From: Comchoanobacter sp040266255
GTDB lineage: Bacteria; Pseudomonadota; Gammaproteobacteria; Comchoanobacterales; Comchoanobacteraceae
DNA length: 58,389 nt
Direction of reading: 5' to 3'
Assembly (NCBI GenBank): GCA_040266255.1
Contig: JBDQEV010000001.1
Location: 1 to 58,389 of the forward strand
Shown here: positions 1-8,737 of the stretch, piece after piece
Numbering within the stretch: the stretch's first letter is position 1
How the letters are laid out: every line of letters begins with the position of its first letter
Position numbers and translations under genes: made by a program
The notes under the pieces: model-generated
What the model saw: only the letters and a program-made list of their open reading frames with translations
What the model was told of the DNA's origin: nothing
The model's database searches: none

Positions 1-8
1 ATTTAATT

Positions 9-245
9 TCAAGTATTTTTAATAGAATGTTTCTCAAGTTTTTTATATAGAGTCGTTCGACTGATTCCAAGTGCTTGAGCAGATAGAAATAAATTGTGAT
101 TGAAATGCATTAGTGTGGTTCTAATAATTGTTTTTTCAAAGTAATTATTGAAGTCGTAGAGCAGTTTTCCTGAAGTTCCTGCTTGTTTAAGATACTGCTG
201 TACAGACTTTTCAATCAGTTGTGTAAGTTTTTGATGGTCATTCAT
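9..245 (-). CDS. fis: Fis-family DNA-binding protein
   Basis: A 78-residue protein whose C-terminal third (about residues 52-75) is a Fis-type helix-turn-helix with the pattern SAQALGISRTTLYKKLEK. Fis is a small dimeric nucleoid protein that bends DNA and adjusts rRNA, tRNA and virulence gene transcription. The family is usually about 75-98 residues, so this is a short form lacking much of the N-terminal beta-hairpin arm. The gene is complete: it ends in TGA (rc of 9-11) and starts with ATG at 245. It is divergent from the DUF502 gene across a gap of about 97 bp. The Fis-type HTH is clear. Whether this is the nucleoid Fis or a Fis paralogue, of which Legionellales carry several, cannot be settled here. 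Confidence 0.8.
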   Translation of the reverse strand: MNDHQKLTQLIEKSVQQYLKQAGTSGKLLYDFNNYFEKTIIRTTLMHFNHNLFLSAQALGISRTTLYKKLEKHSIKNT

Positions 246-342
246 GGTAGCAGGTTAGCAAAATTTATTCACAAAGTGTAGATCTTCTGTGAGATAAAGG
301 TATAACGTGGTATAGTAATGCTGGATATTTGAAAGGAATAGG

Positions 343-957
343 ATGTTTAGGAAGCACTTTGTTGCAGGGTTGCTATTTTGGGTGCCCATTATTGTCACCA
401 TACTGGTTATACAGGTTATAGTTGACGTGTTTGACCAGTTTGCAAAATCACTGCCTGATTATTTACAATTATCTAATTTGATGGGTATGGATATACCAGG
501 GGGAGGCTTTATCATTGTGATATTAGTGGTATGGCTAAGTGGTATATTGGTTGCCAACTTTCTAGGCCGAAGAGTTGTGAAGTTGGGAGATAAAATTGTA
601 CAAAAGATTCCATTGGTTCGCACAGTACATCAAGGAGTAAAGCAAGGTCTTGAGATGATGGTTGCGCCAAATAGTGATGCGTTTTCACAAGTTGTGTGTA
701 TTAATTTCCCTCATGAACACAGCTGGGCTGTTGGATTGGTGACGAATATTGATGAGAAAAGAGATCTGTGGACGGTATTTTTACCAACGACGCCTAACCC
801 AACATCCGGATATGTTTTGATTCTGAAGGGTGAGTCAGTTAGAAAAATAGAGATGACAGTCGATGAAGCCTTGAAATATATCATTTCTTTAGGCACTATT
901 ACAGAGTATAGTCATGCCATAGACCTGACAGATGCACCAGAGGAGAAGAACAAATGA
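343..957 (+). CDS. DUF502 family inner-membrane protein
   Basis: A 204-residue protein of the DUF502 (COG2928) family, function unknown. Two hydrophobic segments are visible, at about residues 6-30 and 53-77, followed by a soluble domain with the family-typical KIPLVRTVHQGVKQ and VFLPTTPNPTSGYV stretches. Start ATG is preceded by AAGGA at the right distance. Its stop overlaps the aspS start by an ATGA junction, so the two are co-translated. DUF502 next to aspS-yebC-ruvCAB is the arrangement I know from Legionella and Coxiella relatives, which supports the lineage assignment. Confidence 0.85.
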   Translation: MFRKHFVAGLLFWVPIIVTILVIQVIVDVFDQFAKSLPDYLQLSNLMGMDIPGGGFIIVILVVWLSGILVANFLGRRVVKLGDKIVQKIPLVRTVHQGVKQGLEMMVAPNSDAFSQVVCINFPHEHSWAVGLVTNIDEKRDLWTVFLPTTPNPTSGYVLILKGESVRKIEMTVDEALKYIISLGTITEYSHAIDLTDAPEEKNK

Positions 958-2720
958 AATATCGCAGTCATTATTGTGGACAAGTTAATAAAAGTGATTT
1001 AAACCAATCGGTTAAGTTGTGTGGTTGGATCATGAAATCTAGAGATCACGGTGGAGTGATTTTTATAGATTTATTTGATCATAGTGGTTTGGTGCAAGTG
1101 GTTGCAAATCCTGGTTTAAAAGACTTTAAAGTATTAGAGTCACTTAGTACGCATAGTGTCGTTTGTTTAGAGGGGACAGTGATTCCAAGGCCAGATGGAA
1201 CTGTGAACCCTAATTTATCAACTGGTGAGATTGAAGTGACAATTGATCAGCTTGTTTGGTATAACAAAGCAGCACCATTAGGATTTGATGTGAATGATAC
1301 CAAGGTATCAGAGAGTGTTCGTGCGGCTAATAGAATTTTAGATATTCGAAGTGAGCGGATGCAAACAAGTTTGAGGTTTAGAGCAAAAATGATGGGTGCT
1401 ATGCGTCAGTGTTTGGATCACATGCAGTTTTTGGAAGTAGAAACACCAATTTTAACGCGTTCTACACCTGAAGGCGCTAGAGACTACTTGGTTCCATCAA
1501 GAACACATCCGTCAAAAGCTTTTGCGTTACCACAGTCACCACAACAGTTTAAACAAATGTTGATGATGGGGGGAATTGATCGATACTACCAATTTGCAAG
1601 ATGTTTTAGAGACGAAGACCTTCGAGCAGATAGGCAGCCTGAATTTACCCAGTTAGATTTAGAAATGTCATTTATGAGTGCAGAAGAAATTTGTGAACAC
1701 GTTGAAAAATTAGTTCATCACATGTTATCTGAGACATTAGATGTAAAATTACCAAAGTTTGGTACATTATCTTATGATGATGCGCTTACTTATTATGGCA
1801 CTGATGCGCCGCACTTAGGTAATCCATTAAAGCTAATACCACTCGATGATGTGTTTAAAGATTGTGACTTTAAGGTATTCCAGACGCCAGCTATTTCTGA
1901 TGGAAGTCGTGTTGCTGCAATTAAACTGGCTGGTGGCTGTGAGCAATTAAGTCGTAAAGATTTGGATGGTTATGCGAGCTTGGTTATGAAGCTAGGTGCA
2001 AAAGGTTTAGCATATTTGAAAGTTAATGCAATTGAGGATGGAAAAAATGGACTATCATCTCCAATTTTGAAGTTCTTAGATGATCAGACCATAGATCGGT
2101 TGTTAAGTGTATTAGAGGTTGCAAATGGAGATATTGTTTTCTTTGGTGCTGGTGAAGACAAGTTAGTTAATCTAACAATGCATGCCTTGTCTAAGCAGTT
2201 GGCTCAAGATTTGGGCTTGATTGAAGAGGGGTTGCATTTTGTTTGGGTTAAAGATTTCCCAATGTTTGAGAAAGTAGATGGTGGTCTAACAGCTGTGCAT
2301 CACCCATTCACAGCGCCGGTGGATGAGGACTTGAATCATTTAGAAAGTGCAAAAGCACAAGCCTATGACTTGGTATTGAATGGGCATGAACTTGGTGGTG
2401 GCTCGATTAGGATTTCAGATCCACAGTTGCAACAAAAGATCTTTAATATATTGGGCTTAGATGATGATATGGTTAATCAACAATTTGGTTACTTTATGAA
2501 AGCTTTGTCACAAGGCACGCCTATCCATGGTGGTTTTGCATTTGGTATTGATAGAATGGCAATGGTGCTGCAAGGCATTGACTCAATTCGTGAAGTCATT
2601 GCGTTTCCAAAAACTCAAACTGCAAGTTGTGCATTAACACAAGCACCTAGTCAGGTTAGTCGTATGCAGTGGTTTGATTTAGGCTTACAGGCAATGGAGG
2701 TGCAAGATGGCGGGTCATAG
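954..2720 (+). CDS. aspS: Aspartyl-tRNA synthetase (probably non-discriminating)
   Basis: A 588-residue class II synthetase, full length for bacterial AspRS. It has an N-terminal OB-fold anticodon-binding domain (residues about 1-105), motif 2 around FARCFRDEDLRADRQPEFTQ, a GAD insert, and motif 3 near GGFAFGIDRMAMVL. It charges tRNA-Asp in the cytoplasm. The OB-fold carries RDHGG with His32, where AspRS enzymes strictly specific for tRNA-Asp usually have Leu. From known work on Pseudomonas-type enzymes, this suggests a non-discriminating AspRS that also charges tRNA-Asn and needs GatCAB. It overlaps the upstream gene by ATGA and yebC by 14 nt. Confidence 0.97.
   Translation: MKYRSHYCGQVNKSDLNQSVKLCGWIMKSRDHGGVIFIDLFDHSGLVQVVANPGLKDFKVLESLSTHSVVCLEGTVIPRPDGTVNPNLSTGEIEVTIDQLVWYNKAAPLGFDVNDTKVSESVRAANRILDIRSERMQTSLRFRAKMMGAMRQCLDHMQFLEVETPILTRSTPEGARDYLVPSRTHPSKAFALPQSPQQFKQMLMMGGIDRYYQFARCFRDEDLRADRQPEFTQLDLEMSFMSAEEICEHVEKLVHHMLSETLDVKLPKFGTLSYDDALTYYGTDAPHLGNPLKLIPLDDVFKDCDFKVFQTPAISDGSRVAAIKLAGGCEQLSRKDLDGYASLVMKLGAKGLAYLKVNAIEDGKNGLSSPILKFLDDQTIDRLLSVLEVANGDIVFFGAGEDKLVNLTMHALSKQLAQDLGLIEEGLHFVWVKDFPMFEKVDGGLTAVHHPFTAPVDEDLNHLESAKAQAYDLVLNGHELGGGSIRISDPQLQQKIFNILGLDDDMVNQQFGYFMKALSQGTPIHGGFAFGIDRMAMVLQGIDSIREVIAFPKTQTASCALTQAPSQVSRMQWFDLGLQAMEVQDGGS
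2697..2701 (+). promoter_or_regulatory. Ribosome binding site of yebC inside aspS
   Basis: GGAGG sits inside the aspS reading frame, five bases before the yebC ATG. It fixes the yebC start upstream of the aspS stop, and so fixes the 14-nt gene overlap. Confidence 0.7.
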
Positions 2721-3426
2721 TAAATGGGCAAATATCAAGCATAGAAAAGGTGCTCAAGATGTAAAGCGAGGTAAAATCAATACCCGTTTGATACGAGAGG
2801 TGATGGTTGCTGCTAGAATGGGTGGGGGAGATCGTGCATCTAATCCTTCATTACGTCTTGCAGTGGAAAGAGCAAATAAAGCCAATGTCACCAAAGACTC
2901 GATTGAAAAAGCGATACTAAAAGCAACGGGGCAGTTACCAGGGGTTGAGGTCTCAGAAATCAGTTATGAAGGATATGCGCCTCATGGTGTGGCGATTTGG
3001 GTGCATTGCTTAACGGATAATAAAAATAGAACGGTTGCGGAAGTACGACATGTATTCAGTAAATATGGCGGTTCATTAGGCACTGAGGGTTCTGTTGCAT
3101 ATATGTTTGATAGAGTTACAAGAATCATTTGTGAACATGATAATGTTGATGAAGTATTAGAGCAGGTATTGGATTTTGATGTGGCATCAGTAGAGGCATT
3201 ACCTCAGGGTGTTTTGATACTGGCAGATCCTTCTGAATTGAATCCAATTTGTGCACATTTATCAGAAGTAACTAGCTGGAATATCTTAGAGAGCCAGGTT
3301 ACATTTATGCCCAATGCAACAGTATCTTTGACTGCAGAGCAGTTTGAGTCTCTGGATAAAATGTATGATGCACTAGATGCTTTAGATGATGTACAAGAGA
3401 TCTATTTAAATAGTGAAGAGCTATGA
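2707..3426 (+). CDS. yebC: YebC/PmpR-family protein
   Basis: A 239-residue protein starting with the family signature AGHSKWANIKHRKG, and of normal length for the family. YebC/PmpR proteins bind DNA as transcription regulators in some species. Members have also been linked to relieving ribosome stalling at proline stretches. A strong Shine-Dalgarno, GGAGG, lies inside the 3' end of aspS, and the start lies 14 nt before the aspS stop. Its own stop overlaps ruvC by ATGA. The aspS-yebC-ruvCAB order is standard in gammaproteobacteria. Confidence 0.95.
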   Translation: MAGHSKWANIKHRKGAQDVKRGKINTRLIREVMVAARMGGGDRASNPSLRLAVERANKANVTKDSIEKAILKATGQLPGVEVSEISYEGYAPHGVAIWVHCLTDNKNRTVAEVRHVFSKYGGSLGTEGSVAYMFDRVTRIICEHDNVDEVLEQVLDFDVASVEALPQGVLILADPSELNPICAHLSEVTSWNILESQVTFMPNATVSLTAEQFESLDKMYDALDALDDVQEIYLNSEEL

Positions 3427-3914
3427 TTATCTTGGGTATTGACCCAGGTTCACGTTTTACAGGTTGGGGGGTGATTTCCTATCAATCTAATCACATGACA
3501 TGTGTTTCTGCTGGTAGAATTGTGCTCAAAGAAGAGTCATTCGCACATCGCATGCGTATACTTTACGATAGTATCAGTGAGGTCATAGAAGAGTACCAGC
3601 CAGAGTGCATCGCAATAGAAGATGTGTTTGTGAGTAAAAATGCACGCTCAGCATTGAAACTTGGTCATGCAAGGGGGGTGTTAATGTTAGCAGTTTCAAA
3701 GTATGGACAAATACCAGTGGAAATTAGTGCAAGAAAAGTGAAGCAAGCGATTACTGGTTCTGGAGCTGCAGATAAGGCAAAAGTTGCGATGATGCTTAAG
3801 CACTTGTTATCGCTAAAGGACTCGCTTTCTGCTGATGCATCTGATGCGCTCGGTATTGCTATTGCTTGTGGGCATATGGTATATAAGAATCAGCGATTGG
3901 GAGACATGAGATGA
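3423..3914 (+). CDS. ruvC: Crossover junction endodeoxyribonuclease RuvC
   Basis: A 163-residue Holliday-junction resolvase with an RNase H-like fold. Visible acidic catalytic positions are the first Asp in GIDPGSRFTGWG (near residue 6), the Glu of IAIEDVF (near residue 66), and the C-terminal SADASDALGIAIACGH. RuvC cuts the junction held by RuvAB during recombination repair. It is joined by ATGA overlaps to yebC upstream and ruvA downstream. Length and motifs are normal. Confidence 0.96.
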   Translation: MIILGIDPGSRFTGWGVISYQSNHMTCVSAGRIVLKEESFAHRMRILYDSISEVIEEYQPECIAIEDVFVSKNARSALKLGHARGVLMLAVSKYGQIPVEISARKVKQAITGSGAADKAKVAMMLKHLLSLKDSLSADASDALGIAIACGHMVYKNQRLGDMR

Positions 3915-4477
3915 TTGCATGGTTAGAAGGGCGTGTTGTTCAAAAGTCAGAGGCAGGCTGTATTGTAAATGTCTCTGGTATAGGGTATGAAGTAGAAATG
4001 TTAATGGTCGATGCGGTTTCACTGCCTCCTCCTGGTAGCCTTGTGCAGCTGCATATTGCAGCAATTTATAGAGAGGATAGTCAGCAACTTTATGGTTTTA
4101 TATCCACGCAAAATCGTGATGCATTTAAGACGCTACTTACGGCAAATGGTGTAGGGCCTAAGATGGCACAAAGCATATTACAGTTTCATGGTGCAGAGTC
4201 TTTAAGTTTGTTGGTTGCTCAAGGCAACTATCAAGGTCTTACTCGGGCTAAGGGGGTTGGGCCAAAGTTAGCTAAGCGACTGGTCATTGACTTAAAAGAT
4301 AAATTGATTTGTCACAGTAGGCCAGATATGGCAATGGTATCAACGGATCTGTTAAATATGGCAGTTGAAGCATTGGTTAAGCTAGGGTTTTCAGAGGCAA
4401 GAGCGAAAGCAATGTTAGATGGCGTAGATGGACAATCTGTTGAAGGATTGGTGAAGCAGGCATTACAAAACGCATAA
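3911..4477 (+). CDS. ruvA: Holliday junction DNA helicase subunit RuvA
   Basis: A 188-residue protein. The N-terminal OB-fold (about 1-62) starts MIAWLEGRVVQK. Two helix-hairpin-helix motifs follow (NGVGPKMAQSIL and KGVGPKLAKRLV). A short C-terminal domain III (about 143-188) contacts RuvB. RuvA tetramers bind four-way junctions and load RuvB. Slightly shorter than the E. coli protein (203), mainly in the linker before domain III. It overlaps ruvC by ATGA and lies 10 nt before ruvB. Confidence 0.95.
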   Translation: MIAWLEGRVVQKSEAGCIVNVSGIGYEVEMLMVDAVSLPPPGSLVQLHIAAIYREDSQQLYGFISTQNRDAFKTLLTANGVGPKMAQSILQFHGAESLSLLVAQGNYQGLTRAKGVGPKLAKRLVIDLKDKLICHSRPDMAMVSTDLLNMAVEALVKLGFSEARAKAMLDGVDGQSVEGLVKQALQNA

Positions 4478-4487
4478 AAGGTATCGA

Positions 4488-5474
4488 ATGAGTATAGTGA
4501 GAGAAACAGAAATAAGTCAGCATACAGATGTACCAAGTCATATTAGACCGAAGTTATTGAAAGAGTATATTGGACAGAAACAGTTAAAGGCGCAGATGCA
4601 GATTTTTATGGATGCATGTAAAGCAAGGAATGAAGCTTTGGATCATACATTATTGTATGGCCCACCTGGATTAGGTAAAACAACAATGGCGCATATCATT
4701 GCCGCTGAGATGAATGCTCAGTTAATTCAGACTGCAGGGCCGGGAATTGATAAAGTGGGGGATCTTGCTGCTATTCTGACCAGTTTATCTAAGGGAGATG
4801 TGCTATTCATTGATGAAATCCATCGAATGAATATTGCAGTTGAAGAGACTCTTTATGCTGCAATGGAAGATTTTAAATTAGATATTATTATCGGTGAGGG
4901 CTCTACGGCAAGAACAATCACAATTGATTTACCGCCATTTACACTTGTAGGTGCAACAACTCGTTCTGGATTATTGTCAGCCCCTTTGCGTGATCGTTTT
5001 GGGATATCTCAACACTTAGAGTTCTATGAGCATCATGAGCTCATGGCAATCGTGCGTCGCTCTTCAGGTATATTAGGTGTGAAGATTGAGAATGATGCTT
5101 GTTTAGAAATTGCGAAGCGCTCAAGAGGTACGCCACGAATTGCAAACAAGCTTCTTAAGCGAGTCAGAGACTTTCATGAGGTGACTTCTTCTGGTGTTGT
5201 TCTTGTTAAAACTGCATGTGCAGCACTGGAGTTATTAAGGATTGATCAGCATGGTCTTGACCAGCTGGATAGAAAGTTTTTAGATATTATATATACAGAC
5301 TTTGAAGGAGGTCCTGTAGGTCTTGAAAGTTTGGCAGCTAGTTTGGGTGAAGACCGTGGATCAATTGAAGAGGTAATTGAGCCATACTTAATTCAAAGTG
5401 GAATGGTCGTTAGGACGCCAAGAGGTAGAATGCTGACCGCTAAAGGTAATGCTTTGGCTTCTACGGCGGGGTAA
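4488..5474 (+). CDS. ruvB: Holliday junction DNA helicase motor RuvB
   Basis: A 328-residue AAA+ ATPase that drives branch migration with RuvA. Walker A GPPGLGKTT is at about residues 58-66, Walker B LFIDEIHR at about 105-112, sensor 1 GATTRSG, and arginine finger region APLRDRFG. The C-terminal winged helix includes RTPRGR. An AAGG ribosome site precedes the ATG. The 3' end overlaps the convergent IcmX-like gene by 14 bp. In many gammaproteobacteria ruvB is followed by tol-pal genes, but here the Dot/Icm region starts instead. Confidence 0.97.
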   Translation: MSIVRETEISQHTDVPSHIRPKLLKEYIGQKQLKAQMQIFMDACKARNEALDHTLLYGPPGLGKTTMAHIIAAEMNAQLIQTAGPGIDKVGDLAAILTSLSKGDVLFIDEIHRMNIAVEETLYAAMEDFKLDIIIGEGSTARTITIDLPPFTLVGATTRSGLLSAPLRDRFGISQHLEFYEHHELMAIVRRSSGILGVKIENDACLEIAKRSRGTPRIANKLLKRVRDFHEVTSSGVVLVKTACAALELLRIDQHGLDQLDRKFLDIIYTDFEGGPVGLESLAASLGEDRGSIEEVIEPYLIQSGMVVRTPRGRMLTAKGNALASTAG

Positions 5475-7281
5475 CAGCAGATGTAATCTCATCTGGATTA
5501 GGTTGTGGAATGTCCATGTCGATAGGTGTTTTGCCACTAACGCCCTTAGCGCCTGAAAGATAATCAAAAATGGTACCATCGAGCAACATGCCTTGAGTGG
5601 TGAAGAATGAGAGTAGCTCAGGATCAGTTTGAACTTGTGTTGCTGAAATTGCGAGTAGTTTTTGCTGATCAGCATAAATTGCATACTGCATTTGTAGCAT
5701 TTGTGCCTGTAGGATGAGAAGCTCTCTCAGTAGGTTTGCATTTTCCATGGTGCTGATGCGATGGATCCAAGAGCCGTCTCCTATTTCGTTATCGCCTACA
5801 GACTGTAATCTCCAGGAGGCATTGTGCTGAAGTACTTCTGTAGGAGTTGCAGTGAATTTGATGTTGCTTCCATTTGAGTATTGGTATTGATTGAAGCGCA
5901 TATCTTTAATGTTTTGTAAAATACCTCTTGCGCCACTTGTTTTCAACTCTTCCTTCATGAGTTTCTGGGTGTAACTGTTACGTAAGTTATCTATATTGGT
6001 TCTAATTTGGCTTCGAGCACTCTGAATGCCGGCAGTAGACTTTGCGTCAATCATAAGACTTTTTCTCTTTTCTTTCGTCGTGGAAACCAAAAAACTATTG
6101 TCATTTTGTTTAAACTTCAGGTACTGGCCTGCAATCAATAAAATATGGCTGTTGTCACTATTTTTAATTCTAGACAATCCTCTTTTGAAGGGTAGCGCAC
6201 TTAAGCTGCCACTTAAGCTATTAACCAGTTGGTCTGCGGCTTTAGAAGTTGAATCAGACCGAGGTCTGCATTGTTTGAAATCAAGGTTTGTATTGTTGTT
6301 ACCAATACCGCTAATCGGGTTATCTGTGCAAGCTACTGGTGCTACTGGTGCTACGGAGGCGTTATTTGAGGCTAGTATTTTGACCATAGTTGGTGCATTT
6401 AAATTGAGTGTAGTATGAATTTCTGATGCAAGAGATTTTTGCAGTTCTAATAGATAAACGTCAAGTTTGGTATCAAGTGTTTTGAGATTGTCTTCAGCTG
6501 TATCTGCTGTACTGGTTGTATCGGTTTTTAACTTATCAAGGGCTGTTTTAACCTTTTCTCCCTCTTCGCTAGGATTGGCAGTAAAGCTTAACTCTGTCTT
6601 TCTGATTTTCTCCCAGCCATTGAATTCGAGGCTGTTTTCATTTTTATTTTTCGTATATTTGCATTGAACTTTAGTGATTGCGTTTTCACCCTGCGTCGTT
6701 GCAGCTTCTGCATTACTAGAGGGTAGGCTTGTTGTTGTGCGAACAATATCGTTGGGTACAGCAAAAGCGTTGATGACTTTTCCTTGCAGTGGATTTGCAA
6801 TCTTATCTGGATCTCCTGCATCCCAATATACCAAACAGCTTTTGACTTCATCACTGAGTTTGAGGGCTGCCCTATATTTATCAGCACTTGATGTAACACT
6901 GTTGCTTAATCCAGCAGGCACTGTTTTATCTGTATCTGTACTGTACGCCTTAATACTAGTTTTAGTATCTACGGAGGTAAGGTCATAGGTCATTGCATCT
7001 AGAGCGTTTTGTATTTTAGTGATGGCGTTATCTTCATTACTGCTATTATTTTGGAGCATGTTTTGAATGATATCGGTAGTCTGGTAATCAAAGGGGTTGA
7101 GTGAGCTCATCAGGTTTGCGTTGCCCCAAGACTTGTCCATGATTGTATCGTCTGTCCCTGTGGTGTCTTTAGAGTTTGATTTTAAATATGACTTAATCTC
7201 TTCTAAGACGCTAAGTTGATCAGCTTGTTGGGCATAAACTTGGCTGCAAAGAAAGCTAAGAATAACGAGAAGAATTGGCAT
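5461..7281 (-). CDS. icmX: IcmX-like periplasmic Dot/Icm protein
   Basis: A 606-residue exported protein with an N-terminal signal peptide (about residues 1-18, ending VYAQQ) and no further clear membrane segment. The sequence is Ser/Thr/Asn/Asp-rich with long helical stretches. The C-terminal part around LLRELLILQAQMLQMQY and the following QQKLLAISATQ resembles the conserved end of IcmX, a periplasmic Dot/Icm component needed for pore formation in Legionella. It is longer than Legionella IcmX (about 470). Position supports the call: it follows icmW on the same strand, as in the Legionella icmW-icmX pair, with one small gene between. Identity rests on synteny plus weak similarity. Confidence 0.6.
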   Translation of the reverse strand: MPILLVILSFLCSQVYAQQADQLSVLEEIKSYLKSNSKDTTGTDDTIMDKSWGNANLMSSLNPFDYQTTDIIQNMLQNNSSNEDNAITKIQNALDAMTYDLTSVDTKTSIKAYSTDTDKTVPAGLSNSVTSSADKYRAALKLSDEVKSCLVYWDAGDPDKIANPLQGKVINAFAVPNDIVRTTTSLPSSNAEAATTQGENAITKVQCKYTKNKNENSLEFNGWEKIRKTELSFTANPSEEGEKVKTALDKLKTDTTSTADTAEDNLKTLDTKLDVYLLELQKSLASEIHTTLNLNAPTMVKILASNNASVAPVAPVACTDNPISGIGNNNTNLDFKQCRPRSDSTSKAADQLVNSLSGSLSALPFKRGLSRIKNSDNSHILLIAGQYLKFKQNDNSFLVSTTKEKRKSLMIDAKSTAGIQSARSQIRTNIDNLRNSYTQKLMKEELKTSGARGILQNIKDMRFNQYQYSNGSNIKFTATPTEVLQHNASWRLQSVGDNEIGDGSWIHRISTMENANLLRELLILQAQMLQMQYAIYADQQKLLAISATQVQTDPELLSFFTTQGMLLDGTIFDYLSGAKGVSGKTPIDMDIPQPNPDEITSAVTPP

Positions 7282-7644
7282 TTATTTCTCCTTTTTGGGG
7301 GTGTTGAATGCGCCAGGAGTGTATGGCTTGTATGTAAATGGTTCTGCGTATGAGCTTGAAGACTTTGGCTGACTTGTGGGCTTGCTTTTACTAACTGGTT
7401 TTGTGGTTGGCTTGCTACTTGCAGTGTTGTTTTTATTTAAGGGAGGCAAATCAACGCTTTTTCTGCTGGGTTGTTTAAGTGTAGTAGTAATTTCATTTTG
7501 TACCTGTTGCTTAACAGAATGCTGTTTTTTAGCACACAGTATTCTTGCATGAGTGCTAGGTGGTGCTGCACAAAACTCTTGCATCTTTGCAGAAGATGAT
7601 GCTGAAAGTAATGTGAGGAAAATAGTGGTGAGGAACTTATTCAT
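7282..7644 (-). CDS. Small secreted Lys/Pro/Ser-rich protein in the icmW-icmX operon, unknown function
   Basis: A 120-residue protein I do not recognise. It has a likely signal peptide (about residues 1-19). A short region with two Cys (EFCAAPPS and ARILCAKK) follows. The tail, from about residue 55, is low-complexity and rich in Lys, Ser, Pro and Thr, and looks disordered. It starts 8 nt inside the end of icmW and its stop is immediately followed by the IcmX-like start, so it is almost certainly co-translated with them. The setting implies a periplasmic accessory of the secretion system or a split-off part of IcmX. Both are inference. Confidence 0.7.
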   Translation of the reverse strand: MNKFLTTIFLTLLSASSSAKMQEFCAAPPSTHARILCAKKQHSVKQQVQNEITTTLKQPSRKSVDLPPLNKNNTASSKPTTKPVSKSKPTSQPKSSSSYAEPFTYKPYTPGAFNTPKKEK

Positions 7645-8068
7645 AAAGGCTCATTAATGCTTTTAAACGATCTGGTTGATAAACTTCTCTGAGAATCCTG
7701 GTGCACTCAAATTTTTTATTGCGCTCTAAAAATTTAGCACAGGCTGCATCAGATTGGTTGGCTTCTGCAACTGAAATCATTTGAGTTGCTTTACCTGGGG
7801 TGATGCTGTCTATTACTTGCATTAAGCGCAGCTTTTGGCTCATGTGCATACTCGCAGCAATTTTAATAAACTCCTTAAGAGGGATAGGGTCGATGCTAGT
7901 GGCATGATCAAATTTGCTACCTAACTCAATAAAGAGTTCTTTGACTTCGGTGTTATTGTGGGTAGAGTCTTCTTCAAATAGCTCCATATATTTGATGATA
8001 TCCGAAACTTGACCACCCATATAGTGTTCCCAAAACGCTCTTGTACTTTCAATCTCAAAGCTTGGCAT
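7637..8068 (-). CDS. icmW: Type IVB secretion adaptor IcmW
   Basis: A 143-residue acidic cytoplasmic protein, near the 151 of Legionella IcmW. Aligning by eye: FWEHYMG at the start, YMELFEED, ELGSKFD, LRLMQVIDSITPGKA, and KFLERNKKFECTRILREV before a final RLKAL, all in the order of the Legionella protein. IcmW pairs with IcmS and docks on the DotL C-terminus to deliver a class of effectors to the translocon. It is followed by an overlapping small gene and the IcmX-like gene. The upstream phosphopantetheinyl transferase gene lies 48 bp away on the same strand. Confidence 0.87.
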   Translation of the reverse strand: MPSFEIESTRAFWEHYMGGQVSDIIKYMELFEEDSTHNNTEVKELFIELGSKFDHATSIDPIPLKEFIKIAASMHMSQKLRLMQVIDSITPGKATQMISVAEANQSDAACAKFLERNKKFECTRILREVYQPDRLKALMSLYE

Positions 8069-8116
8069 AAGTATACTCCTGAAAATATTTTAATCGATTT
8101 GCCAAGGTGATGCTAG

Positions 8117-8695
8117 TTAAAAAACGGTGTTCATGTTTTGAGTTGATATTTTCAATGATTTGCAAGTAGATACAGCGTATATTTTTGTATCAGGTAGCGG
8201 TATAGGGTAGATGCAAAGTTGGTGTTGTTGAATCAGTTGTTCAATACGCTTATGCCTAGTTTGGTAAAGAGAGCTATCTGTTAATTTGACATAGGCTTCT
8301 CTGATCATCCAGTTGTTTAAAATATCAGATTCATGACAGTGAAAGTATGCGGCAAAGCGTTTTGGGAATTTAGGTGGTCGTTGCTGAATGTCCACACCAA
8401 CTGGATGGTTTGAGAGTAGAATAATCCAATAGTCAGCATCGTGACTCATACTGATATATTGGTTTGGAGCGTTTAAATAGGGCTTTCCAGATGGGTGATA
8501 CATCAATAGATTTGGCTCTAAGCCATGCACAGTGAGCAACTGTTTTAGCAAGTGTCGTCGATGGATATATTGCTGTTGAGCGCTGGGTTGTAGTTGTAGT
8601 TGCTTTTTTTGCTCAAAGTGATGCAAAGGATAGTAAACCTTAGCCTTTGGTAATGATCCGTTTAAAAAATATACAGTCGCACTGGCATTCATCAT
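8117..8695 (-). CDS. 4'-phosphopantetheinyl transferase, Sfp type
   Basis: About 192 residues of the Sfp/AcpT superfamily, which moves phosphopantetheine from CoA to carrier proteins. The usual marks are present: SMSHDADYW, the Mg-binding PVGVDI, and the second signature NWMIREAYVKL (family pattern W-x-x-K-E-A-x-x-K, with Arg for Lys). Size fits. A longer frame begins with TTG at 8716. A perfect TATAAT just upstream would start transcription at about 8713, so the ATG at 8695 or 8692 is favoured. It heads the icmW-icmX strand and may share their transcript. Target carrier protein unknown; it could serve as the holo-ACP synthase. Confidence 0.82.
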   Translation of the reverse strand: MMNASATVYFLNGSLPKAKVYYPLHHFEQKKQLQLQPSAQQQYIHRRHLLKQLLTVHGLEPNLLMYHPSGKPYLNAPNQYISMSHDADYWIILLSNHPVGVDIQQRPPKFPKRFAAYFHCHESDILNNWMIREAYVKLTDSSLYQTRHKRIEQLIQQHQLCIYPIPLPDTKIYAVSTCKSLKISTQNMNTVF

Positions 8696-8719
8696 ATTTA
8701 GCGTTAATTGTTTCAATAC

Positions 8720-8725
8720 ATTATA
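8720..8725 (-). promoter_or_regulatory. -10 element upstream of the phosphopantetheinyl transferase gene
   Basis: On the minus strand this reads TATAAT, a perfect -10 hexamer, about 25 bp before the preferred ATG. The -35 region at usual spacing (TACCAA) is poor. It would drive the transferase-icmW-icmX strand, divergent from ssb. Confidence 0.4.
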
Positions 8726-8737
8726 GCCTTAGTGGAG

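Noticed and set aside
6026..6988. Hydrophobic open frames on the plus strand opposite the IcmX-like gene
   Set aside because: They are antisense shadows of a Ser/Asn/Asp-rich coding region, without ribosome sites or known domains.
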